Shown: positions 1 through 5,087 of the stretch, in pieces
How positions within the stretch are numbered: the first letter of the stretch is position 1
How the letters are laid out: each line of letters opens with the position of its first letter
Assembly: GCA_964400865.1 (NCBI GenBank)
Contig: CAYNWG010000035.1
Location: 1 to 9,864 of the forward strand
Source of the DNA: DAOQVB01 sp964400865
GTDB lineage: Bacteria; Patescibacteriota; Microgenomatia; UBA1400; PJMF01
Direction: 5' to 3'
Length of the DNA stretch: 9,864 nucleotides
Translations under genes and position numbers: made by a program
Notes under the pieces: model-generated
Database searches by the model: none
The model's input: the letters and a program-made list of their open reading frames with translations, nothing else
Told to the model about the DNA's origin: nothing

Positions 1-52
1 AAACCGGTACAGGTTAGCAACCTGTTGCAATTGGCCACTATGCGACGTCTCC
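1..52 (-). tRNA. tRNA-Ser(GCT), 5' part, cut by window edge
   Basis: On the minus strand the acceptor strand GGAGACG is followed by TC, a three-pair D stem (GCA/TGC), and an anticodon stem ACAGG/CCTGT enclosing the loop TTGCTAA. The anticodon is GCT, which reads AGC and AGU serine codons. The next bases (ACCGGTTT) begin what should be the long variable arm of a class II tRNA; the rest lies outside the window. Its first half is nearly identical to the tRNA-Ser(CGA) gene at 2212-2294, as expected for tRNAs charged by the same seryl-tRNA synthetase. Confidence 0.9.
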
Positions 53-69
53 AATTTAACTAGGGCTGT

Positions 70-98
70 ATTGTAACCTAGCTAAGCGCCACATCCAA
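70..98 (-). promoter_or_regulatory. Promoter for tRNA-Ser(GCT)
   Basis: Reading the minus strand, TTGGAT (93-98) and TACAAT (70-75) are separated by 17 bases, the optimal sigma-70 spacing. The -10 box ends 17 bases before the tRNA 5' end. The promoter overlaps the last codons and the stop of the ZIP gene, so this tRNA can be transcribed independently of the genes upstream. Confidence 0.5.
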
Positions 99-887
99 GA
101 TCATCATCACAACAAAGCCCAACATGGCTCCAGCGGTGGCATAATCACTACTGCCATTTGATTGAGATTCGGGAATGATTTCTTCAATCGTGACAAATAT
201 CATGGCGCCAGCAGCAAATGCAAGTGCGTATGGTAGTGCTGGTCGCATTACTAACACCAACGCTGCGCCTAAGATTGCTGCGAAGGGTTCGACCATTGCT
301 GATGCTTGACCAAGTAAAAAACTTCTCATTTTGGTCAAACCTTCTCTGCGAAATGGCATTGACACAGCAAAACCTTCTGGGAAATTTTGAATGCCAATGC
401 CAAAAGCTAGGGCAATGGCGCTTGCCAAGCTAGCGCCTGGAATGTCTGCAGCAACTGCACCAAATGCCACGCCAATTGCCAATCCCTCAGGAATGTTGTG
501 AAGGGTAATTGACGAAAACAATAATACGGTTTTTTTCCACCGAGTAGAAAGCCCCTCCTTTGCTTTGACTGGAGAGCCAATATGGAGGTGGGGAATAATT
601 TTATCTAGTACCCATAGAAAACAACCACCCAGAAGAAACCCAATAGCGGGCTCCACCCATGATTGGTTACCCAACTCCTCACTCAGGGCAATTGATGGCG
701 CGAGTAATGACCAAAAACTTGCAGCGATCATCACGCCAGCGGCAAACCCGAGCATTCCATTAAACAACTTTTGATTCACTTTTGAAAAGAAAAAAACTCC
801 CGAAGCTCCAACAGCGGTGATTCCCCAGGTAAAGAGACCAGCAAGTAATGCTTGTAAAACTGGATGTAATGTAGAAAAGTCAGACAC
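78..887 (-). CDS. ZIP family (GufA/ZupT-like) divalent metal transporter
   Basis: A multi-pass inner-membrane permease predicted to carry Zn2+ or another divalent metal into the cytoplasm. The two ZIP signature helices are clear: HNIPEG (residues 130-135 counted from the GTG start) and QNFPEG (167-172). These supply the His, Asn and Glu ligands of the binuclear metal site. A third conserved helix carries IEEIIPE (234-240). The histidine-containing loop between helices III and IV is short (PHLHIG). At about 270 residues the length is normal for bacterial ZIPs. I prefer the GTG start at 887 because AGGA lies 8 bases upstream and the first helix follows directly. An in-frame TTG at 911 would add eight residues but has no ribosome site. 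The gene starts shortly after the glycosyltransferase stop and is probably cotranscribed with it. The exact metal cannot be told from sequence. Confidence 0.9.
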   Translation of the reverse strand: MSDFSTLHPVLQALLAGLFTWGITAVGASGVFFFSKVNQKLFNGMLGFAAGVMIAASFWSLLAPSIALSEELGNQSWVEPAIGFLLGGCFLWVLDKIIPHLHIGSPVKAKEGLSTRWKKTVLLFSSITLHNIPEGLAIGVAFGAVAADIPGASLASAIALAFGIGIQNFPEGFAVSMPFRREGLTKMRSFLLGQASAMVEPFAAILGAALVLVMRPALPYALAFAAGAMIFVTIEEIIPESQSNGSSDYATAGAMLGFVVMMILDVALS

Positions 888-895
888 GAGCTCTA

Positions 896-899
896 TCCT
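896..899 (-). promoter_or_regulatory. Ribosome binding site choosing the ZIP start
   Basis: AGGA on the minus strand, 8 bases before a GTG codon at 885-887. The upstream in-frame TTG at 909-911 has no purine-rich site in front of it, so GTG is the better start. Confidence 0.45.
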
Positions 900-922
900 A
901 TCACGAATCAATATGGAATGAA

Positions 923-2179
923 TTATGTCAATAATTTGTCAAAGACTGGTATTCGTAAATTAGAATGCTGACGAGTAATAATCCAGCTAGATAAGATGGT
1001 AAGTATAATAATTGGCCATATGGCATATCGATCGAATCCGATTCTGGCATAGTAAAAAAACTGCAGCCATATTGTTCCAACAATGATTACTTGTTTGAGC
1101 AGATAAATCTTTTTTGGAAAAATAGAAATTGAAACTTTGATAAGTTTGATCAAAGCAATAAGTAGAAAAAAATATTTGAAGACAATCACAATAAAGTGAC
1201 TTGATTGAGTGAAGAGCGCAAAAAGCCATTTGTGATACTCAAAAACACCCATGGCACCAAATGAGTACACAAACTGGTCTTGTTGAGTAAATCGATGAGA
1301 AAAAAATCTCAGTAAGCCATTTGGAATTGATGTCCATAATTCGGGTTGCAAATAAACATAGGTACCAATAAACAGTAGAAACCAAAAACCTGTTTTTATC
1401 AGAAAAATTTTCCAGTTTATCCATTGATACCCGTGATCCAGTAAGATTTGTCCAATTAAAAAAACATAGGCCAGTAACCACCCGTTTATTTTTGTACTTA
1501 CTGCAACAGCTGCCGATATGGCAGATAGAAAGAGAAGTATAAATCGCGCCTTGCGATTTATATGAGTATTAAAAAATAGGAAATAAAAAAAGATCAAAGT
1601 TATTGTTATAAAAAATAATGATATTGAGTCACTTGTAGCTAAATGAAGATTGTAGTAAAGAGTCGGGTTAGTTGTCAGCAGCAGGAGCGTTGTTGAACTG
1701 AGTAATATGGAAAATCTGTACGTCAAAAAAAAATATAGTATGAAAAAAAAGAGTACACCAGCTGTTGTGCTGACCAACCGACAAATTATAATGGCATCAA
1801 TAGTTACTTGACCAAAAACCGATGGGCTTGAATCATCGGTAAGTAAATATTGGCCAGAAACTTTTTGATTAATAAATAATCCTAAGTTGTTTGCCCGGTT
1901 TTGATTATTCCAAGGATTGATGTTGGTTGTGGATAATACGAAACCGTAGATATACTTTACTAAATGAGGTTGATCAAATAATCTAAAATCTTCATCTGAC
2001 CATTCAACTGATTTCTCTCGGGTGTTCCATCTAAATTTATTCCAATCATTAGAAATTCGCCATTGATACACTTCTGCATCATGAACCCAAGCTAACTCGT
2101 CAAGATCAATTGGAATATGAGTGCTACCTGAAAACCAGCCAGTACAAAAAAGGATAACTAAGAAGATACCGAGTCTCAT
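923..2179 (-). CDS. GT-C fold membrane glycosyltransferase (PMT/ArnT-like)
   Basis: A 418-residue, very hydrophobic protein with an N-terminal helix and about eight to ten further membrane segments. It resembles the lipid-linked-sugar-dependent GT39/PMT group. The first extracytoplasmic loop carries DLDELAW (25-31), where GT-C enzymes keep an acidic catalytic pair. FDQPHLVKYIYG (68-79) matches the HPPL-K-type motif of this family. STKINGWLL and RYAIWP fit later conserved positions. It probably moves a sugar from a polyprenyl carrier to protein, lipid or glycan outside the membrane; the acceptor is unknown. The start at 2179 has AAAGG four bases upstream. A longer reading from 2272 is an artefact because its first 31 codons translate the tRNA-Ser gene. 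The DNA is visibly more AT-rich than enolase or hflX, partly because Phe, Ile and Leu codons dominate. Confidence 0.75.
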   Translation of the reverse strand: MRLGIFLVILFCTGWFSGSTHIPIDLDELAWVHDAEVYQWRISNDWNKFRWNTREKSVEWSDEDFRLFDQPHLVKYIYGFVLSTTNINPWNNQNRANNLGLFINQKVSGQYLLTDDSSPSVFGQVTIDAIIICRLVSTTAGVLFFFILYFFLTYRFSILLSSTTLLLLTTNPTLYYNLHLATSDSISLFFITITLIFFYFLFFNTHINRKARFILLFLSAISAAVAVSTKINGWLLAYVFLIGQILLDHGYQWINWKIFLIKTGFWFLLFIGTYVYLQPELWTSIPNGLLRFFSHRFTQQDQFVYSFGAMGVFEYHKWLFALFTQSSHFIVIVFKYFFLLIALIKLIKVSISIFPKKIYLLKQVIIVGTIWLQFFYYARIGFDRYAIWPIIILTILSSWIITRQHSNLRIPVFDKLLT

Positions 2180-2211
2180 CCCACCTTTCTCGTTCGAAGC
2201 ATTGTTCTTTG

Positions 2212-2294
2212 CGGAAGCGGTGGGATTCGAACCCACGAAGCCGTGAGGCTCTGGTTTTCGAAACCAGTGCAATTAACCACTATGCGACGCTTCC
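2212..2294 (-). tRNA. tRNA-Ser(CGA)
   Basis: A complete 83-base class II tRNA. The acceptor stem is GGAAGCG/CGCTTCC with discriminator G73, typical of serine tRNAs. It has a three-pair D stem (GCA/TGC), anticodon stem CTGGT/ACCAG with loop TTCGAAA (anticodon CGA, reading UCG), a 14-base variable arm that folds as AGCC/GGCT, and T arm GTGGG/CCCAC around TTCGAAT. CCA is not encoded (the next bases are CAA). Only 32 bases separate the 3' end from the glycosyltransferase start codon, so the tRNA and that mRNA may share a transcript. Confidence 0.96.
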
Positions 2295-2311
2295 GCATAC
2301 CTGACCTCGCT

Positions 2312-2317
2312 ATTGTA
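2312..2317 (-). promoter_or_regulatory. -10 element for tRNA-Ser(CGA)
   Basis: TACAAT on the minus strand, ending 17 bases before the tRNA 5' end, exactly as for the other serine tRNA. No convincing -35 hexamer is visible; it would fall inside the end of the small gene at 2320-2562. Confidence 0.4.
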
Positions 2318-2319
2318 TC

Positions 2320-2562
2320 TTATTGTTCGATACTTCTGTAGCTAGCTCGGTGAGTTTCTACAAAAGACACCAATTCCTCAATTTCTTTCATAATCTCTGG
2401 AGCTGAACGGGCGATTTCTGCCACATACCACTGGAGAGCGTCATCCTCAGGAATAGTTGGTAGTGGATGCTCTTTAGGGTTAGAGTACCAACTAATACCT
2501 TCTGCTTCTGCAAGTACTTTTTGTTTATAGCTTTTAAGCTTATTTCTAGTTGATTTGTTCAT
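2320..2562 (-). CDS. Small hypothetical protein (80 aa)
   Basis: I do not recognise a family. The protein starts with a strongly basic segment (NKSTRNKLKSYKQK). The middle contains WYSNPKEHPLPTIPEDDALQW (26-45 region), and the C-terminal half is an acidic amphipathic helix (EIMKEIEELVSFVETH). It has no signal peptide or membrane segment, so a soluble cytoplasmic protein is likely. The ATG has AAGGT nine bases upstream (2572-2576), a plausible promoter at 2690-2717 and a leader of roughly 120 bases, which together support a real gene. Its stop lies about 25 bases before tRNA-Ser(CGA), on the same strand. Confidence 0.65.
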   Translation of the reverse strand: MNKSTRNKLKSYKQKVLAEAEGISWYSNPKEHPLPTIPEDDALQWYVAEIARSAPEIMKEIEELVSFVETHRASYRSIEQ

Positions 2563-2613
2563 ACTAAGATTACCTTCAAAATAATTTGACTGTTACAAGA
2601 AGTTGTGGAAAGT

Positions 2614-2638
2614 AAAAAATATCCTCTCTCAAGAGAGG
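2614..2638 (-). terminator. Hairpin plus T-run in leader of the 80-aa gene (possible attenuator)
   Basis: CCTCTC (2623-2628) and GAGAGG (2633-2638) pair around a four-base loop. On the minus strand the hairpin is followed by ATA and six T residues (A-run at 2614-2619 on the plus strand). This has the form of an intrinsic terminator, but it lies between the predicted promoter and the start codon of the 80-aa gene. It could therefore act as an attenuator, or simply block antisense transcription from the right. Confidence 0.35.
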
Positions 2639-2689
2639 AAAAACAAACGAAATTGAGCAATATTGCGTGCTTTGTTTGTCATTGATCTG

Positions 2690-2717
2690 ATTGTATCTGC
2701 GTAGCTCGTTTTGTCTA
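2690..2717 (-). promoter_or_regulatory. Promoter for the 80-aa gene
   Basis: On the minus strand, TAGACA (2712-2717) and TACAAT (2690-2695) with a 16-base spacer. Transcription would start near 2683 and give a leader of about 120 bases. Confidence 0.4.
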
Positions 2718-2718
2718 G

Positions 2719-2724
2719 TACAAT
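2719..2724 (+). promoter_or_regulatory. -10 element of hflX
   Basis: TACAAT on the plus strand, with only nine bases between it and the hflX ATG. No good -35 at normal spacing. If used, the mRNA would have a leader of only a few bases, which fits the absence of a Shine-Dalgarno sequence before this ATG. Confidence 0.35.
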
Positions 2725-2733
2725 TAAGCAACT

Positions 2734-3855
2734 ATGAAATCACTTCGTTGTGCACTAATACAGGTAGTTGATCCTCATCTTCACGGGGATACGGCAGAAA
2801 GCAATATGTTGGAACTTGAGTCGTTGGTGGTGACGTTTGGTGGTGAGGTGGTCACAAAAATTGTTCAACACCGAGTCAACCCCCATCCGGCAACCTATGT
2901 TGGACCGGGAAAATTAGCTGAGATAACAGAAATGGTGAAACTAGAAAAAATTGATGTTGTCATTTTTGAAGGAATTGCCAAAGCCAGTCAATTATTTAGA
3001 GTTGAAAAAACGCTTTGGCAAGTGAGTTCGCGTATTAGAGTCTGGGACAAAGTCGACTTAATTTTGGCGATTTTTGATAAACATGCCGCAACTGTTGAAT
3101 CAAAACTACAAATTGAACTGGCGAGAATAAACCATTTGGGTCCACGAAGTTATGGTCTAGGTGGCGGTGAGCTCTCTCGGCAGGGCGGCGGTATCGGCAC
3201 TCGTGGTAAAGGCGAAACGAATATTGAATTTGAGCGCCGAGTAATCAGAAACCGCCGCCAAGAAATTCAACTGAAGCTCAAGAAAGTGACCCAACAAAAA
3301 CAGGGTAGAGTGCAACGAAGATCGGAACTTGGCTTGGGCCCGGTGGCGCTGGTGGGGTACACCAGCGCTGGCAAAACTACTCTGTTTAATGCTCTCACTG
3401 GCAAACACAAGACCGTGAGCAAGCAGTTATTTACGACCCTCGATACCGTTGTGGGGAAAATGAAAGCTCCACGTGGAAATTTGCCTGTGATTATTTCTGA
3501 TACCATCGGTTTCATTCATAATTTACCCCCAGATCTAATTGAAGCATTTCAATCAACGCTCTTAGAGTCTTTAACGGCAAAAGAAATTTTGCATGTGGTT
3601 GACATGAGTGATCCGGAATTTGAGCGAAACATTGCGGTTGTTGATGAAATATTAGCAAAAATGGCAGTTACCCAACCAGTTGTACTTGTTGGCAATAAAC
3701 TTGACCAGGTGACAAAACCAACCAAAAAAATCTTTATTGAAAAGTGCTACGATAGGACATTGGTGCTCGTATCAGCGCAAACTGGTGAAGGTCTGAAAAA
3801 ACTCAAAAATGAAATTTGGCGCATATTATCTACAGGACTCAATAAGCTCTCCTAG
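2734..3855 (+). CDS. hflX: GTPase HflX, ribosome-associated
   Basis: HflX binds ribosomes and, in studied bacteria, splits stalled or stressed 70S particles using GTP. The 373-residue protein has the full layout. The HflX N-terminal domain comes first, with NPHPATYVGPGKLAEI (49-64). Then come the glycine-rich linker GLGGGELSRQGGGIGTRGKGE (141-161) and a coiled helical stretch, followed by the G domain: G1 GYTSAGKTT (208-216), G2 TTLDT (234-238), G3 DTIGF (256-260), G4 NKLD (321-324), G5 SAQTG (347-351). NLPPDLIEAFQSTL after G3 is also typical. Two details differ from the usual family sequence: the P-loop Asn of GYTNAGKS is Ser211, and the linker has RGKGE where RGPGE is common. The protein ends soon after G5, so the C-terminal extension of longer homologs is missing. 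No Shine-Dalgarno precedes the ATG. The 3' end overlaps the convergent gene by 30 bases. Confidence 0.96.
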   Translation: MKSLRCALIQVVDPHLHGDTAESNMLELESLVVTFGGEVVTKIVQHRVNPHPATYVGPGKLAEITEMVKLEKIDVVIFEGIAKASQLFRVEKTLWQVSSRIRVWDKVDLILAIFDKHAATVESKLQIELARINHLGPRSYGLGGGELSRQGGGIGTRGKGETNIEFERRVIRNRRQEIQLKLKKVTQQKQGRVQRRSELGLGPVALVGYTSAGKTTLFNALTGKHKTVSKQLFTTLDTVVGKMKAPRGNLPVIISDTIGFIHNLPPDLIEAFQSTLLESLTAKEILHVVDMSDPEFERNIAVVDEILAKMAVTQPVVLVGNKLDQVTKPTKKIFIEKCYDRTLVLVSAQTGEGLKKLKNEIWRILSTGLNKLS

Positions 3856-4131
3856 TTCTTCATAAAGCTCGCTTTTAAGCACCAATTCTCCATTACCATC
3901 GAGAAAAGTATCTGGTATAGCAAGCCAAAGCTGTTTGTTTTCCACCAACTCCGCTGCAAAATTTAATATACTATCTAGTGGTGCATATGCAAGCTTATCA
4001 GTTGTTTTATTACCTGGAAGCTTGACTTGTGCAAACACCTCAATTAATTTTAAGATCTCTATAACCTCCTGAGTATTTTCAAGAGATAGGTGTTGCCAGC
4101 TACTTTGATCTCTTTCTGACTGATATAGCAT
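3826..4131 (-). CDS. Small hypothetical acidic protein (101 aa)
   Basis: I do not recognise a family. The protein is acidic and largely helical in appearance, with no membrane segment or signal peptide. Helix-like stretches include TQEVIEILKLIEVFAQVKL (20-38) and SELYEELGELIESC at the C terminus, and LWLAIPDTFLDGNGELVL looks like strands. A perfect extended -10 promoter lies 34 bases upstream of the ATG, with a weak GAAAG five bases before the start. Both support expression. The last 30 bases overlap hflX on the other strand, so the two genes converge and share their 3' ends. Confidence 0.6.
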   Translation of the reverse strand: MLYQSERDQSSWQHLSLENTQEVIEILKLIEVFAQVKLPGNKTTDKLAYAPLDSILNFAAELVENKQLWLAIPDTFLDGNGELVLKSELYEELGELIESCR

Positions 4132-4165
4132 ATGCGCTTTCAGCTACATATAATAAAGGTATCTT

Positions 4166-4174
4166 ATTATATCA
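4166..4174 (-). promoter_or_regulatory. Extended -10 promoter for the 101-aa gene
   Basis: The minus strand reads TGATATAAT, a perfect extended -10 element (TGnTATAAT). A -35 at 17 bases would be TTTCTC, which is weak, as is usual with extended -10 promoters. The start near 4159 leaves a leader of about 27 bases. Confidence 0.55.
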
Positions 4175-4213
4175 GTATCCTAATTTGGAGAAATAATGAA
4201 ACTTGAAAAATAG

Positions 4214-4285
4214 TGCGCCCACCAGGACTCGAACCTGGATTAGTGGTTCCGCAAACCACCGTTCTATCCCTTAAACTATGGGCGC
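4214..4285 (-). tRNA. tRNA-Arg(GCG)
   Basis: A 72-base tRNA without encoded CCA. The acceptor stem is GCGCCCA/TGGGCGC with discriminator A. The D stem is GTTT/GAAC, the anticodon stem GTGGT/ACCAC around TTGCGGA, the variable loop has four bases, and the T arm CCAGG/CCTGG encloses TTCGAGT. The anticodon is GCG, which reads CGC and CGU arginine codons. Most bacteria use ACG with A34 deaminated to inosine for these codons, so G34 is notable. T-rich sequence (TATTTTTC) follows the 3' end and might help termination. Confidence 0.93.
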
Positions 4286-4305
4286 ACAGTTTAACTACAT
4301 GGGGT

Positions 4306-4314
4306 ATTGTACCA
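4306..4314 (-). promoter_or_regulatory. Extended -10 promoter for tRNA-Arg
   Basis: The minus strand reads TGGTACAAT, an extended -10 with TACAAT ending 20 bases before the tRNA 5' end. The -35 region is poor. The element lies in the 58-base gap after the 230-aa gene. Confidence 0.5.
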
Positions 4315-4343
4315 GAAACAGTCTGACTCCAAACGAAGAGAAA

Positions 4344-5036
4344 TTAGGCATCAATATCGAGCGGAAATTTCTTTTGTAGCCAGTCGCTTGACTTTTCAAC
4401 CCAAGTTTTTTCTGGACGTTGTTTGAGTAAAACTTCTCTGAGAATTTCTTCTACTTCTTTTGCTTGTTCTGCTTGTAGCAGCACCATGGTGAGTCGATTG
4501 GGAAAGCGAGCAACTTCTACGATTAGTAAGGTCGAACCTAGTTTCTTATCAAACCAAAACCGACCAAGTTCTTCCCAGTAGTACAGTTCTTTTTCGATTC
4601 GTATTCCGTAGGTAGTAAACTGTTGAGCAATTTCCTGTGGTGGTATTGTTGCCAAGACATAAGCTAAAAAACCAACGGCAAGTACCACCGCTACTGGCAA
4701 TACTTGCCCAGCAAAAAATAAGATGAGACATAGTAATATAACGATTGTAGTTAAAGTAGTAAAAAATTGTTTTTTGCGATGTTTGAAAGGTCTGCTTGGA
4801 GAACGCCATTCATACACCAATTCTTCTGGCAACGGTTTTACCATTCCGGGAAACCGCTCAGACATCTCAATGCCTGGTGGAGTGGGATAGGGAGTTCGTT
4901 GTTGATGATTCTGTTTGGTTGTATGACCTTTTGAACCGGTGAAAAATGATTGTAATAAATCTCGAGGGGATTTTTTAGATGTCTCTTGAGAATTTTGTTG
5001 ATCACCTTCGTCAGCAGAATACACTGTTTCTTCCAT
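4344..5036 (-). CDS. Two-helix membrane protein, CPR-type, unknown function
   Basis: The 230-residue protein has three parts. Residues 1-70 form a polar, probably disordered N-terminus rich in Gln, Ser, Thr and Pro. A hydrophobic hairpin (about 92-131) makes two membrane helices after the basic stretch FKHRKKQ. A conserved-looking C-terminal cytoplasmic domain (135-230) contains TTYGIRIEKELYYWEELGRFWF. The end, WLQKKFPLDI, fits a pattern I associate from memory with uncharacterised proteins of CPR bacteria. The pair of helices followed by a strand-rich YGIRIEKELYYW segment recalls bacterial PH-like membrane proteins, but this is only a resemblance. The ATG has AGGG almost adjacent (one-base spacer), so translation may rely on a short leader. 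It starts 51 bases after the ATP-grasp gene and may be partly cotranscribed with it. Confidence 0.8.
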   Translation of the reverse strand: MEETVYSADEGDQQNSQETSKKSPRDLLQSFFTGSKGHTTKQNHQQRTPYPTPPGIEMSERFPGMVKPLPEELVYEWRSPSRPFKHRKKQFFTTLTTIVILLCLILFFAGQVLPVAVVLAVGFLAYVLATIPPQEIAQQFTTYGIRIEKELYYWEELGRFWFDKKLGSTLLIVEVARFPNRLTMVLLQAEQAKEVEEILREVLLKQRPEKTWVEKSSDWLQKKFPLDIDA

Positions 5037-5050
5037 ACCCTAAGTGTACT

Positions 5051-5080
5051 AGATTAATGGGTATAAATGCAATTGATCAA
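5051..5080 (-). promoter_or_regulatory. Weak promoter candidate for the 230-aa gene
   Basis: On the minus strand, TTGATC (5075-5080) and TAATCT (5051-5056) are 18 bases apart. Transcription would start near 5044, only a few bases before the ATG. TATACC (5059-5064) is an alternative -10. No terminator is visible between this gene and the ATP-grasp gene. Confidence 0.25.
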
Positions 5081-5087
5081 ACCCCAA

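Noticed and set aside
1239..1481. Minus-strand frame of 80 codons within the glycosyltransferase
   Set aside because: It is an alternative frame of the same strand inside a coding gene with clear family motifs, and no ribosome site supports it.
2180..2272. N-terminal extension of the glycosyltransferase starting at 2272
   Set aside because: These codons translate the 3' part of tRNA-Ser(CGA) and the short spacer. The ATG at 2179 has its own ribosome site and is followed directly by the expected N-terminal membrane helix.
26..2289. Direct repeat of 22 bases (26-47 and 2268-2289, 20 identical) as attachment sites of a mobile island carrying the glycosyltransferase and ZIP genes
   Set aside because: The repeats are the D-arm regions of two serine tRNAs, which are similar for synthetase recognition. 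They are not identical, lie in the 5' half rather than the usual 3' integration site, and there is no integrase.
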